A stretch of 64,000 nucleotides of DNA from Euphorbia lathyris (GCF_963576675.1 NC_088916.1:83345501-83409500), one strand, 5' to 3'. Positions 32,771 through 44,849 are shown, counted from the stretch's first letter. A program made the numbers and translations. The notes: generated by a model not told the origin, from the letters alone.

Positions 32771-33025
32771 GTACCTCATGGGAAACCAATAGTGTACCTT
32801 AGAGGAAACCATGGTGTACCTCATGGAAAACATATTATACCTTAGGGGAAACCATGTAGTGTACCTCACCGGAAACCATAGTGTACCTTAGGGGAAACCA
32901 TATTGTGTAAGTATTGGTTGCCAAACAATTATAAAAGTGTTTTACCTTTTTCCAAAATACAGATGTCTCCAGGCTATACAGATGTCTTTATACAATACAG
33001 ATGTCTCCAGACAATATAAAATACA
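32764..33025. repeat. Two short tandem repeats
   Basis: At about 32770-32910 the phrase 'gtacctta.gggaaaccata' recurs six times with variation at spacings of roughly 25-30 bp. At 32960-33025 'acagatgtctccagacaata' recurs three times. Both lie in non-coding DNA just outside the 3' LTR. Confidence 0.8.
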
Positions 33026-34689
33026 AATTTCATTCTTATTCTTTCCATGTGGAATTCTCACAACACTAATATTAAAGACTAATATACATCAGCTTGTTGA
33101 TCCTATTGGATTACATAGGATTTTGTGTAACTTAACTGTTAACTGATTTGTACCTGATGAATATTCGTTAAACTGATCAACAAAAAAGTGATGGTGCAGT
33201 AGCTTGGCTCATTAGACCATGTGGGCTCGGGTAGCACCACCTTGTATTCCTTCCACTTCTAGGAGTAGGAGGTTGTCGCTGCTTTGTGAAGCCAGCCTAG
33301 CGCGGTGCCCTCCACTCTAGGAACCAAGTCATCTCAACCTTGGTCATGGTTAAACTCTCAGCTTGGAATGGACCAGCCAGATGTTAGTTGCATGAGCCTG
33401 GAATTTTGAGCCATAGTAATGTTCCATCACTTTGTTGCCCCCCATTTGGGTCACAAGCTTATGCTACCAAGCTCGGCGATGTAAGTTGTTATTCTTAAAA
33501 CTAATAAGCTATTTAAGGTTGTTCTAATCCAACAAAGTGAGATTTGATTTAGTAGAAAATTTGACAAATTAAATTAAATTACATCAGGCTAAAAGTGTTA
33601 AATATGACATATAGAGATTTAAATGATAACTTATATCTAATATATACAAACCAAACTATATATGGTATGCTTAATTTTTTTTTTGTTTCAGAAAATAACA
33701 TAAGATTTATTTGTAATAGTCGTTTAACCTAATTTTGATGTATACTATTACTATGTATCCTCATTTTTAAGATATTCAAAACATGATGCCAAATAAAGTA
33801 GTATGTGGACTTATATCCACACGATGTATACTATATATCATGTTTTTAAAATGATGCAATAATTGTAACGCCAAATAGAAAATTATGGATTCACCATAAT
33901 TTGAAATGCCAAATTGTATACTCATGAGATCATTAATTAATATGTAAATGGACATTTAAAAATGTATAACTAGATATTGAGCACTAATTGATGGAAGAAT
34001 CAAACCATGTCAATCCTAATGTCATTTTGGTTGGCTTTTTATGTGTCATGGAACCGATTGAACTAAAAGTGTATGCAAATACCCACTGGGCTTCCAACGT
34101 GTACCATACAGATCCAACACACCATTAGTTTTTTAATTTCCCAAAAGCTCAAGCCGCTCTGACATTATGCATTTGCTTAATTAGTGGCTTTATTTACAAG
34201 CATACCAACCTTTGAAACTTATTATTGCTTGTGTTGTGCAAGCTATATATATTAGATAAAGAATCATAGGCCAGCAGGCCAACAGTTGGATCAAGGGAGA
34301 CCTTGACGTGCTGCTTTTTTTACCACAAGTTCTTTTTCCCTTTCCTTGCATTTTTCTTTTTCCTCTCATTGTTTGTGTATAATATTCGTAAATATCACAA
34401 TAATAATAATAATAATAACTCAATATGACAAAATTTTCAAAGTTCATCTGCTAAAAAAACAAAAACAAAATTACAAATTTCTATAGAGTACAATTAAAAA
34501 TATATATGAATTAGGAAGTGAAGATTGTAGCAGGTAAACAATCATAACTAGGCGCTTTTTGCTTGTGAATTGAGAACCTCTATAAAAAAAATTGAAATGA
34601 ACCTCTTGTTTCTTTTGGAAACCTAAGTACATTGTATACTTTAATATTAAAAAAATTAAGTAGTTTGATACTGAAATTGTTTAGGGTCT
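33026..34689. other. Non-coding spacer, no gene seen
   Basis: No gene. 33225-33480 is less AT-rich than its surroundings (for example cagcctagcgcggtgccctc) and may be a fragment of a repeat I cannot name. An (AAT)n microsatellite lies at about 34400-34420. No copy of the 471-bp LTR at 43516 was found here, although the Tat element should end here. Confidence 0.45.
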
Positions 34690-34913
34690 TTTTATAGGGG
34701 ACGCTTCGTCTTTGTCCGATTATTTCAAAGTTTTGAACTTGTGCATTTCCCCTCTTTCGTTTTCTCCCGCGTCGACCTTTTAATTCCGTTACTTCTTTTC
34801 CGGCGTTGACCTCTTAATCCCGTCACTTCACTGTGTTGTCTTTTTCATGTAAGTTTTTCTTTTCACATTTGTTCCTTATTCAGCTTTTTGCTTCTGTTTT
34901 CCTTTTATCGATC

Positions 34914-37242
34914 ATGTTAGACCTCGACTTCGCGCCGTTTGACGACGATTATGTCCGCGAGGTCTCTAACGAGGTCGAAGAGATAGTTGAGGAAGCTTCG
35001 ACCAGCTCTCCTGGGTGTAATTCTCATCCCGCCGACTTCCTTCATTTGGCGAATACAACCGACGAGGGTTTAGGTTTTGACCCCAAAAAGTTGATTCCGC
35101 CACCTGTCCCAACCCCTCGTTTGTTACCAAAGAAGGACAGGTCGGGAAGTCTGGTTTGTCAAGAGACAATCGATGATTTGCGGGAGCATTATCCCTGGCT
35201 CCGAGGTCTCGAGATTATCATTCCTGGGGAGGATAGGGGACCGGGCGATTACCCAAAGGGGTACTTCACTATTTTCGTGGCCCAGATTATCTGCGGCTTC
35301 ACTTATCCGCTGGCGGATGAGATTGCTTCCGTCCTAGGCGGTTACGGAATCGCGCCCGGGCAATTGCATCCTAACGGCTGGGCTGATTTGACTCTGGACA
35401 AATTCTTGGCGGATTGTTTGGAGGTTCCCTTTTCGCCCAAAATCTTCTCCAAGCTCCACCATTTCAAAAGCTCGGCGGGGTATTTCACTTTCATCCGCCA
35501 GAGCGGATACTATGGTTTTGACGAGAAGCTGAACAAGATCCGCGAGTGGGATCGATCTTACTTTTTCATCAAGTTTAATGAGGAGAACCTGAACTTCCTT
35601 CGTTGCTGGAGCCGACCCAACGTAAAGAGTTTGAACTTCGGGTATCCCAGCCAGGAAGAATCCGCCGTTATCAAGTTCCTGAAGAGCAATCCACCTTTTG
35701 TATGGACATACGATCAGGCCTTTCATATGCTAAGGAGCCGAGTAGAGATTGCATACCGCGAGGGGGATCGTGTTGTCTATATTCCTTATCGCGTTTTTGT
35801 GCAAGGTACTTTTTATTTCCAAGTTGATGGTTTCTTTTAACCCTTTGCAGGGGTGATCCTTTATCTCAAATCGCTGCAGACCGGGAGGCCAAAGCCCTGG
35901 CGAGAAGAAAGAAGCGGATGATGGAAACCGCTTCCGTTGTAGGGGCGAATCCTTCTGGAGGGACGATTCCTTCTATTAGGGCGGATTCCCCGGTTAGGGC
36001 TTCCGCTTCACAAGGTCCCGCTTCTGCCTCTGAGGATCTTCCTTTAACCAGGAAGCGGAAGATAAGTGCAGATATAGAGTCTTCTCGTTCTAAAAAGAAG
36101 AACACTTCTGTGTCCCTTACTGTTGGCGGCGCACCTGTATCCGCCTCATCTAAAGGAAAGAGCAGTACCCCCATTCACGAGGCATCTTGATCTACTCCCT
36201 CTCGTATTGCTACTTTTTCCTCATGAGCTATCTGCCATTCTCTTGATATTTTTCTTATGCTTTTGCAGCCAATCCCCGATATTAGCGGATGGTGGACTAG
36301 GACTTTCGGCCTGGCCGTGAATTTCTCTTGCAAGGATATTGTATCTTCCATATGCAATGTCCTCGGGCGACTTCCCTCTGCCTCCCGTGTGCGCGAGCAA
36401 GTATCGCTCCCTACTGCTGTGGAAGGGATCGAGAAGCGTTCTGTAGAAGTATATTATTGCTTTGTCCTTTCGCTTTCAAATATCTTATGTTCATTGTAAC
36501 CGCATATTTCTATTCGCACATTTTTATTTGTGAGACGTGTTATATGCAGATTATCAATTTCGCTGAGGGCATTCTCCGAAGGGATGCAGAGCGAGCCAAG
36601 GAGTTGGAAAGTCTTGGTACGGAATTGGCGACTCAGAAGTCGCTTTATGATGATGTCCAAGGGAAGGTGAAGGTCCTAGAGGGCACCTGTCAGAAGGCCG
36701 TGGGCGAGAAGGAGGAGGCCCTTAAATCCCTTCAGGCCAAGTCCGATGAACTGCAAAAAGCCCTCGACGACCTAGCTGCTTTCAAGGAGGCCCAAAAGAA
36801 GAGGGTTGAGGAGATTTTGGCTGAAGATGGCGCCCGCATCTACTGGTATGGGGAGCGGATTCATGCGGCTTATGAGCACGGGCATCAGGGTCTAGTACTT
36901 AACCGCCCCAAAGTTCCCATCCCTGAAAAGGATTTAACTGGGGTGTGGGATAAGCTGGAAGCCGAGGATGCTGATATGGATGAGGTACTCTTCTTAGATT
37001 GGAAGAGTCTTCAGGATCCTCCGATTGGCTGCGAGATCCCTATTCAGCCCGCGGAAGGAGAGGCACCCCAAGCCGTTTCTCAGCCTGTGCAAGAGGTACC
37101 TCTCGCCGAAGAGGTTACTGAAGCGGTTACCGATTCAAGGGTTGAGGATTCGCTTGAAGTAGATCCTCCTATCGGAGGAGATGAGGGAGTCGCCGCAGTC
37201 CAGGAGGGCATTAGGGGCGAAGGAGAGGAAGCTGTAGCATAG
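34914..37242 (+). CDS. Extra antisense ORF of the Tat element (plant transposon protein)
   Basis: A spliced gene on the strand opposite to gag-pol. Exon 1 runs from ATG 34914 to a donor near 35805 and encodes DDLREHYPWLRGLEIIIPG, FTYPLADEIASVLGGYGIAP and a conserved globular region matching the 'putative gypsy-type transposon' family found in such extra ORFs. Further exon segments are 35851-about 36190 (basic, Ser-rich, KRKISADIESSRSKKKN), about 36270-36448 and 36549-37242. The last has a coiled coil (KELESLGTELATQKSLYDDV) and an acidic Glu/Val/Pro-rich tail. Introns have plausible T-rich acceptors (cccttttgcag-like), but phases at the first two junctions do not match perfectly, so either a border is misjudged or the copy has decayed. 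A TATA-like ctttttatagg lies at 34688-34698. The function of these proteins is unknown. Confidence 0.68.
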
Positions 37243-37516
37243 CTTAACTTATATTTGGACTTTTGTATGTAAAAACCATGTAACAAACCGTTCTGATATA
37301 TATATTTTCTTTCGGTTGTTGCTTTTCATATGTGTGTGATTGTCACTTTTTTGCCCTTTATATGTGCCCTTTGTCTTTTTGCCGACTCCATATTTGTGTT
37401 TCTTCATAGCTAGGGTGGCCAGACCCTTTTTGCAATTTTGAGTACTCGTTTATTCGCTTAATTTTATGCCTTAACTTATAATTCTTCTTTCGAAAATAGT
37501 CATAAGTTTTGATCAT

Positions 37517-37669
37517 AAGGTTTTGCGAGTGATGCGTAATCATGCATCCGCCTTTCTTTAAGAGGCAACACATTTATGTGTTTTTGATTTTAACCCTAAG
37601 GTTTTTTGCGAGTGATGCGTAATCATGCATCCGCCTTTCTTTAAGAGGCAACACATTTATGTGTTTTTG
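37517..37669. repeat. 83-bp tandem duplication between extra ORF and pol
   Basis: The block gcgagtgatgcgtaatcatg, continuing through ctttaagaggcaacacattt to atgtgtttttg, occurs at 37525 and again at 37608, almost identical. It lies between the convergent 3' ends of the extra ORF and pol. It may be part of a polyadenylation or terminator region for either gene. Confidence 0.9.
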
Positions 37670-37853
37670 TAAAGAATCTGCATTTTGTTGTAACATACTG
37701 AGTGAATGTAATAACTTTTATTGATGACGAGAAAAAGTTTATTACATATGTACACCAATTGTGCGGGATTGAAGCCTCATTAAAACCTTTTATCAGAAAA
37801 CCCAGTGGGGAAAAACTCATAAAAGGAAAAAGAGTACTCGTCATTTCCTCGAA

Positions 37854-40800
37854 CTACTCGGACTTTCTATATAGGCGTAGATTCTCTAGATTCCAGGTGC
37901 GCGGGAGCTTCTTTCCGCTCATTTCTTCTATTTCAAAAGTGGCTGGTCCCAGCTTCTTGGATACTTTGTATGGTCCGATCCAGTTGACGCCCAGCTTGCC
38001 TTTGCCATCTCTGGATTGTATTTTATCCGCTTTTTTCAAGACCAAGTCGTTTTCGTTGATTATTACTTTTCGCATTCTTCTGTCATGGTATTTCTTGATT
38101 CTATTGCGGTACATTGCCATTCGCATGTAAGCTTTCTCTCTTCGTTCCTCCACAGAATCCAAAGCATCTCTGATGTTGATAGGATTTTGTGTGTCGCAAT
38201 AATAAATTCTCCGATCTGTGGGCGACTTGATTTCAACAGGTAGGACTGCTTCGGCTCCATAAACTAGCGAGAAAGGTGTTTCGCCTGTTGCTGCCTTTAC
38301 AGAGGTTCTGTATGCCCACAACATATGGGGTATCTCATCCGCCCAACCTGTTTTTTTGTCACCTAGCCGCTTCTTGATGCCTTGAACCATGGCCCTGTTG
38401 GTAACTTCTGTCATACCATTTGATTGGGGATGGTTTACAGAAGAAAAATGATTCTTGATTCCCATGCTTTCGCAGTATGTTTTGAACTTGGCACAGTTGA
38501 ACTGGGTGCCATTGTCGGTTATAAGCTTCTGCGGGATCCCAAATCGCATGATAATGTTCTCTCGTAAGAACTTGATCATTCGCTCAGCTGTTTGTGCGGT
38601 TACTGCCTCCGCTTCTACCCATTTGCTGAAGTGGTCCACTGCAACTATCAAATACTTCCTTTTCTTTGTTGTTTCTGGGAATGGACCCACTATATCAATT
38701 CCCCATGTTGCGAATGGCCACGCCGTCATTATAGTGATTTGTTCAGCTCCGGGAACATGCTTTTCATTCGTATGGATTTGACAGTTGTGACATTCCGCAA
38801 CCATCTTCTGGGAATCTTCCACCACCTTGGGCCAGTAGTATCCCAGCAGTTTGACCTTTCTTGCCAATGCCGCCGAAGCTTCATGCGCGCCACAAATTCC
38901 TCCGTGTAGCTCTCGCAGCACATAGTCTCCTTCATTGCGACTAACGCATTTCAACCATGGACATGTGTACGATTTCCGATACAAAGTTCCATCCCGCATT
39001 GAGTATCGTGCCGACTGCCCAATTATTTTTCTGGCTAAGCTCTTATCAACCGGTAAATCTCCCTGCTCCAGATATTGACGGATTGGCATCCGCCAATCTT
39101 CATCGTCTTCCAGTTCCTCGATGATCATAATCTGATCAACCTCGAATGCTGGTGCCGATTTTATTTCCAAGCTGCATGCTTTTTGACTCCATGGTTCTCT
39201 ACTTGCCGCTGCCTTTGCCAATTCGTCAGCTTTTGCATTTTGGCCTCGCGGAACATGCACCATCTCCCAAACGACTCCCTTGTGTGTTAACTCTTGTGTC
39301 AATCGGCCGACTACCTGATGGTATTTTACGAGCTCCTCCTGTTTCACCAGATAATTTTTTGTGATCTGGTTTATCATGAGTTTGGAATCGTTGTAGATTA
39401 CCACTCTTTCTGGGGTGAGTTCATTGAGCAACTTCAATCCGCATATCATTGCTTCATACTCTGCGGCATTATTGGTAGTTTTGAAAGTTAATTTTGCTGC
39501 ATAGCACAGTCGAATAACCTCCGGGCCCTTGATGACGACTCCTAGCCCAGCTCCGTCTGCAGATAAGGCCCCATCTGTGTACATGCTCCACTCTTCTTTT
39601 TGTGCCTTTGGACATTCATCATCATCCCAGGTGAATTCGTTCACGAAGTCGGCGAGCACTTGGCTCTTTAGCGCTGGTCTTCCTTCATAGCGGATATTGA
39701 ATTCGCCCAGGCGAATTGACCATTCCATCAACCGGCCGGATGCGTCAGGTTTCTGCAGTACCTTTCGCATTGGGATGCCAGTTCTCACAATGATAGTATG
39801 CGCCTGAAAGTATGGTTTCAACCTAGCCGCCGTGGTTATCACTGCGAGGGCCATTTTGTCCAACTTCGAATACCGGAGTTCTGCATCCTTCAGGACTTTG
39901 CTCACGTAGTACACTGGATATTGTTGCCCTTTTTCTTCTCGCACCATCACAGTGCATATCGCCATGCTGGTGAGGGATACATAAAGAAACAAATCTTCTC
40001 CGTCTTCCGGCCTGCTCATTAAGGGCGGATAACATAGTAATCGCTTTATCCCCTCAAATGCTTCTTGACAATCCGGCGTCCATTCAAAGGACTTGGATTT
40101 TTTGATGGCATTGTAGAAAGGTAGACATCGCCTAGTTGAGCATGATATGAATCGCCCTAATGCCACCAACCGCCCGTTCAGTCTCTGTACTTCCCTTATG
40201 TTCCTTGGCGTCTTCATCTCCATTACTGCTTTAACCTTCTCAGGATTCGCCTCAACCCCTTTGCCGCTAACAATGAAACCCAGGAACTTTCCCGCTCTTG
40301 CTCCGAATGTGCATTTCTCTGGGTTCAATTTGAGGCCATATTTGATCAACACTTCTAGGATTTCTTTGATATCCCGCGGGTGGTCTTGCATTTTCTTGCT
40401 TTTGATGATCATGTCATCAACATAGATCGAGAAGTTCTCGCCGGATTTGTCTGAAAATATCTTATTCATCATCCTCTGGTATGTTGCTCCCGCGTTTTTC
40501 AATCCGAAGGGCATCACCTTGAAGCAATAAGTCGCCTGGTGAGTTATGAACGATGTTTTGATTTCATCCGCCTTCTCCATGGGTATCTGATGGTAACTGG
40601 ATTTCACGTCGGTGAATGATAAGGCTTCATATCCTGCAGTTCCATCTACCAATATATCAATGTTAGGAAGCGGATACATATCCTTCGGACATGCCTTGTT
40701 CAGATCTTTGAAGTCGACGCACATTCTGTACGTTCCATTTGGCTTTTTGACTAGCACCACATTGGCTAGCCATTCCGGATAGGTGACTTCTCGAATCGCA

Positions 40801-41522
40801 TCCGCCCTTAGCAAGTCCGCCACTGCTTTTTCAATCGCCTTTTGCCGCTCAGGAGCATGTCCCCTCTTCTTTTGCCGCATTGGGGTTGCCCCTTTGTCTA
40901 CATTCAACCGATGGGTTACTACGTCTGGGCTTATTCCTTTTAGCACTTCATTTGGGGCGGCAAATGCCGACTCACATTGGGTCAATACCTCGATAATGGC
41001 TTTCTTTGTTTCTTCTGAGAGTCCAGCCGCTATCCGCACGTTCTTGTCATTCGAGATGGCAAATAGTTCCGTTTCTCCCAATGCTTCCGCCGGCAGCTTC
41101 TCTTCGACTTTATCCCCCACTTCCGGTTTTGGTTCAAGTGATAATGTATAGGCCTGTTGAGATACAAGTTGATCACCTTCAACTATGACTCGCCCTTGGT
41201 GTGTTGGCAAATGTAAAGTCAAATGCTTCATTGAGATGAGCGACTCCGTCTCCGACAGGAATGGCCGTCCCAGAATTATGTTGTAGGCCAGTGGGAGATC
41301 AACAATTGCGAATTCTAAATCACCTCGCCATTTTAGATTCTTATCGCCCATTTCTGCCTCCAACACCACCTGCCCACTTGTTTGGGAGGATTGACCCCCA
41401 AAACCAGTTACATCCATGAAGGTGTGTTCCACCCGCTGTGTTCCGCCCACTTGTTGAATGCTGTCCGGGTAATGACGTTGCAAGAACTGCCTGTGTCGAT
41501 AAGGACCCGCTTGACGTCCCAT
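37854..41522 (-). CDS. Tat-clade pol polyprotein (PR end, RT, RNase H x2, integrase)
   Basis: A 1222-codon uninterrupted frame. It opens within the protease after a frameshift; the protease motif ILGRPFL is kept here, while the catalytic DTG lies in the previous frame. Reverse transcriptase has YVDD at residues 367-370. The first RNase H is degenerate (FLYVSLTSM, lacking the usual first Asp). The second RNase H has YTDGALSADGAG, NNAAEYEAMICGL, YNDSKLMI and NAKADELAKAA. The integrase zinc site (HGGICGAH, CHNC) precedes the catalytic triad D943, D1003 and E1039, with the expected 35-residue D-E spacing, and SLVYGAEAVLPVE. RT and integrase active sites look intact, but gag and the protease are broken, so the element cannot make a full polyprotein. 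Confidence 0.93.
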   Translation of the reverse strand: MGRQAGPYRHRQFLQRHYPDSIQQVGGTQRVEHTFMDVTGFGGQSSQTSGQVVLEAEMGDKNLKWRGDLEFAIVDLPLAYNIILGRPFLSETESLISMKHLTLHLPTHQGRVIVEGDQLVSQQAYTLSLEPKPEVGDKVEEKLPAEALGETELFAISNDKNVRIAAGLSEETKKAIIEVLTQCESAFAAPNEVLKGISPDVVTHRLNVDKGATPMRQKKRGHAPERQKAIEKAVADLLRADAIREVTYPEWLANVVLVKKPNGTYRMCVDFKDLNKACPKDMYPLPNIDILVDGTAGYEALSFTDVKSSYHQIPMEKADEIKTSFITHQATYCFKVMPFGLKNAGATYQRMMNKIFSDKSGENFSIYVDDMIIKSKKMQDHPRDIKEILEVLIKYGLKLNPEKCTFGARAGKFLGFIVSGKGVEANPEKVKAVMEMKTPRNIREVQRLNGRLVALGRFISCSTRRCLPFYNAIKKSKSFEWTPDCQEAFEGIKRLLCYPPLMSRPEDGEDLFLYVSLTSMAICTVMVREEKGQQYPVYYVSKVLKDAELRYSKLDKMALAVITTAARLKPYFQAHTIIVRTGIPMRKVLQKPDASGRLMEWSIRLGEFNIRYEGRPALKSQVLADFVNEFTWDDDECPKAQKEEWSMYTDGALSADGAGLGVVIKGPEVIRLCYAAKLTFKTTNNAAEYEAMICGLKLLNELTPERVVIYNDSKLMINQITKNYLVKQEELVKYHQVVGRLTQELTHKGVVWEMVHVPRGQNAKADELAKAAASREPWSQKACSLEIKSAPAFEVDQIMIIEELEDDEDWRMPIRQYLEQGDLPVDKSLARKIIGQSARYSMRDGTLYRKSYTCPWLKCVSRNEGDYVLRELHGGICGAHEASAALARKVKLLGYYWPKVVEDSQKMVAECHNCQIHTNEKHVPGAEQITIMTAWPFATWGIDIVGPFPETTKKRKYLIVAVDHFSKWVEAEAVTAQTAERMIKFLRENIIMRFGIPQKLITDNGTQFNCAKFKTYCESMGIKNHFSSVNHPQSNGMTEVTNRAMVQGIKKRLGDKKTGWADEIPHMLWAYRTSVKAATGETPFSLVYGAEAVLPVEIKSPTDRRIYYCDTQNPINIRDALDSVEERREKAYMRMAMYRNRIKKYHDRRMRKVIINENDLVLKKADKIQSRDGKGKLGVNWIGPYKVSKKLGPATFEIEEMSGKKLPRTWNLENLRLYRKSE

Positions 41523-43457
41523 CCTTCAACAGCCATCGTGATCACCAGGGCATCCGCATGTGGCTCCGTGATTCTCGCAAAGGAGTAATTGAGGGCATCC
41601 CCCCTATGTGTGTTGCTCTTTCGCCGTTCACGGCGAGTTCTTTTTGTTGGAGGCTCGTAGATTCCGCCTGCTATCACGTTTATCACCCCTTTCTTCTGCT
41701 TCTTTTCTGGCCGTGTTTCTCCCTCATGCGGGAGCGTTGTTTTCTCATCAGCTGTTTCTTTTCTTACAAATTGACTCAGCTTGCCTCTCTCGATCAGTTT
41801 TTCCATTTCCTTCTTCAGTTCGTAGCAATCATCTGTGTCATGGCCATTCAACCTGTGGAACCTGCAATACTTACTGGGATAGCGCCCCAAACTGGTTCGG
41901 CCTTTCACCTCGGGGAACCGCACATCCTTCTTTAAGGGGCTCTTTTCGATCCAAAGTAACACCTCTTGGCGAGTCGTGTTTAGTGGTGTGTGATGTCCTC
42001 CACCTTGAAAGGGACGATCACCTCTTCGAACAAAATTACTTTTGGACTGGGTCTGACGCCGACTGTCCGAAGTGGTTCTTGCGGCATCTCTTTCTCGCCG
42101 AGTTTGGGCCCTATGTTCCCTGTTGACATCATCCACTTCCATGAATTCCTTTGCTAATCTTCATGAGCTCGGCTACAGTGCGTGGTTTGTTACGGATGAT
42201 TTCTTCCCGCATGCTCCAATCTGTGGTTCCATCCGCCATGATGTTGCGAATACTCACGATATCCGGGTTCTGCAATCGCACCAGGATATCGTTAAAGGCG
42301 ACAACAAATTCCCTTAGGGAATTATAGTTTCTCTATTTGATCTCCTTCAGCCGCCTATCTGTCACATCTGTCGCTTTACAGCCCACGAACTTCGCACAGA
42401 AATCCCGACTATATTGTTGCCAATTGTGAATAGATTCTGTCGGTAAAGATCGAAACCAATCAGATGCCGCACCGCCCAAAGTTGTCGAGAATAACCTGCA
42501 AATTATGCTTTCGCTTGCCCCTGCAACATCCATTAACTCTCGGTAGTTCCTGACATGAGCCTTAGGGTCAGAATTTGGATCCCCATAGTATTTTGGTATG
42601 GCAGGTGCTTTGATTCTGTGATCTGGAATGAATTCTCGCAACGAAGGGGCAAAAGGTGAATCGCTCTGGACCTCTGCTCTCGGCCTAGGCGAGTACCCCA
42701 TTCGCTCCATCATGCTTCGTAATTGATCTTCTAAGTCAATATCGGGTATTCGCCGGACTTCTTCCATCCGCTACTGGTGAATTCTGGGTGGCATCCACCC
42801 GCCCATCGGTGTTGAGACGTGTGCCTGTTGGGGGACTAACCGCTGTCCCGTTATAGGATCAAAGTTCCATGTGTGCTCCCGCCCAGGAGTCATCAACTCT
42901 GAATGTCTGTGAGGAAAAGGTTCCACTTGCTGTTGCGGAAGAGTGCCTTGTACTCCTGGCAACGGTTGGGATGGCTGCCAGGTCGGATGTATCGTCGTAA
43001 TGAGATCTGGGTGCGAGTAGTTGCTCGGGTGGCTGTGTGGGTTTGTGCGACTACTCTGGCCCACTTGATTGGGCTCCTGAGATGGCTGCGGAAGGACAGG
43101 TATGACAGGAATAGTCGGTGATTGCATTGAGATAACCATAGGTTCTTGAGGAGCAGCCGCCACGGCGGTATTGTGTTCGGCGAGGGCCGTTAGTAAATTA
43201 ATCATTCGATCTCCAGCCGCCTGGCTCATGTTCGAAGCCAAGACTTGTCCTGCCATCTGCACAAAATCACTATTGGACATTTCCATCTCAGCTTGCACTT
43301 GGACTTCCAATAAGGGACTCAATTGTCCCGAAGGACCCGATGAGCTAGGCACCACAGGCTGTGCACTTGCAGGTTGCGAATTCGCAATCCGTAGTCCCCT
43401 GGAGTTCATACTGGTTGATCTAGTGGTAACGCCGGTCGTTCGTGATGGTTCTGACAT
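41408..43457 (-). pseudogene. Tat-clade gag and protease N-part, multiply broken
   Basis: Gag starts at ATG 43457 with a low-complexity Gln/Pro-rich N-terminal region. An in-frame TAG near 42770 interrupts it, and it continues at 42767-42336 with the retrotransposon gag core (FIPDHRIKAPAIPKYYGD, AASDWFRSLP, FCAKFVGC). Another in-frame TAG lies near 42335. After a single-base frame change near 42150 the frame 42142-41408 carries a zinc-knuckle-like CRFHRLNGHDTDDCYELK, a basic stretch and the protease active site VLIDTGSSCNVI. A second frame change near 41450 leads into pol. So there are two stops and two frame shifts in about 2 kb. Confidence 0.88.
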
Positions 43458-43515
43458 GTTCTTCGTGTACCTTTAACCAAATGTTGGTAAAAAAGGTCCA
43501 CGTTCACCGCACCAA

Positions 43516-43986
43516 TGATAACTTGCTGGATCCGCTTTGATATCCTTTGCCGGAGTTACCTGCAAAACAAAACCGGAGACAGGATCTCCGGAAAAACTCT
43601 CCGACGATCAAGTCAGTTTTTGTCAGAATGAGTCTATAATTTAGCAATAGCTTTGTGGGAAAAAATGTGAACGTACCTCCTCCCTTATTCTTAGGGCCTT
43701 TTATAGGTGTTTTTTGGGTAACCGCCGAGGGCGGTTACTCCTTAGTGGGCCACGTTCTGAGGGCGGTTACCCCTTTTTAGGCCCTGTCCCTTTCGTGGTT
43801 TTCATGGCAACGAACGTGGTTCTGAGTGGGAGTCTTGGCGCTCCGTTTAGGAATTCGGGGCGGTTTACTCGCTGCGCCCGCTTCCTTCATTCGGGTCCCG
43901 TCCAACCTTAGCCCATGGGGCTTTAATATGGGCTGGGCTGGGCTTGCGAAATGAATATAACCCGTTTTGGGCTTCGCGGGTTATCA
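43516..43986 (-). repeat. 5' LTR of the Tat element (471 bp)
   Basis: On the minus strand it begins tgataacccgcgaagccc and ends agcaagttatca, with inverted termini TGATAAC/GTTATCA. A TATA-type sequence (cctataaaaggccc) lies near 43700. The base after the LTR starts a probable primer-binding site (ttggtgcggtgaacg) followed by gag at 43457. Internal short inverted repeats 'aaccgccgagggcggtt' are notable. Only this LTR copy exists in the window. Confidence 0.8.
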
Positions 43987-44422
43987 CAATCATTTCTAAG
44001 ATATATATTTACTATATTATTAACGAAATTACAAAAATTAAGTTAAAATGCTAAAAACTAAATCCGTTACGTATAAGTTTATTACAATTTTTTTGAGACG
44101 GTCTAATATTTACTATGTTATTAATATAGTGGAGATAAAGGATTCCTCAACTCTAATAGTCTAAAAATATATCAGAATATTAATAAGTATAAATATAAGC
44201 AATGTTCTTCCTATAAACATCTTTTTCAAATCACATATCAAAACTATTGACAAACTTTTTAGATGAAATTAGCATAAGTATTAACAAACTTTTCATATCC
44301 TACCCGGCTCCCCCAACTAATATTTATTTACTTATTTATTTACAATTACATCATTCTGTTAACTAAATATAGTAGAACTCTGAAATTTTCACATGTACCT
44401 TAATGAGCAAGTGAATTTGCTT
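43987..44422. other. AT-rich spacer, nothing recognised
   Basis: No coding frame or repeat signature. It separates the Tat LTR from the nested inverted-repeat elements. Confidence 0.5.
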
Positions 44423-44809
44423 GAGTAAATTACACCAATGATACCTGAACTTTACCATAGTTCACACTTTGATACCTAAATTACATTTTGTCTAAAAAAT
44501 ATACCTGAAGTAACGATGACCAAACAATTTAGTATATTTTACCAGTCAGTGGCTAGTCAATATGAGTTTGATGAGTAAATTACACTAATGATACCTGAAC
44601 TTTACCCTAATTCACACTTCGGTACCTATATTTCATTTTCTCCAAAAATACACATAAAATAAAGATGACCCAATAATTTAGTACATTTGACCGATTAGTG
44701 ATCGGTCAATGCGAGTTTGACCATTTTAAATTAAAAATTAAGACTCATCACATACTCAATTAACATAAAATTACAATACTACTATTTAGCTCTCTCTATC
44801 TCTCTCTCT

Positions 44810-44849
<40 letters not shown>

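Larger units (their letters stand above)
34690..43986 (-). mobile_element. Tat-clade Ty3/gypsy retroelement, 3' LTR missing
   Basis: Read on the minus strand, the order is 5' LTR (43986-43516), gag, protease, reverse transcriptase, RNase H, a second RNase H, integrase (ending 37854), then an extra gene on the opposite strand (34914-37242). An additional 'archaeal-type' RNase H plus an extra antisense ORF downstream of pol is the known hallmark of the Tat lineage. No LTR is found at the left end, so the element is truncated there. The left border is set at the promoter-like sequence near 34690 and is uncertain. Confidence 0.88.

Noticed and set aside
37702..38130. Plus-strand frames (142, 108, 122, 165 codons) along 37.7-42.2 kb
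   Set aside because: All lie antisense to the Tat pol and gag frames, which have full domain signatures; they are shadows.
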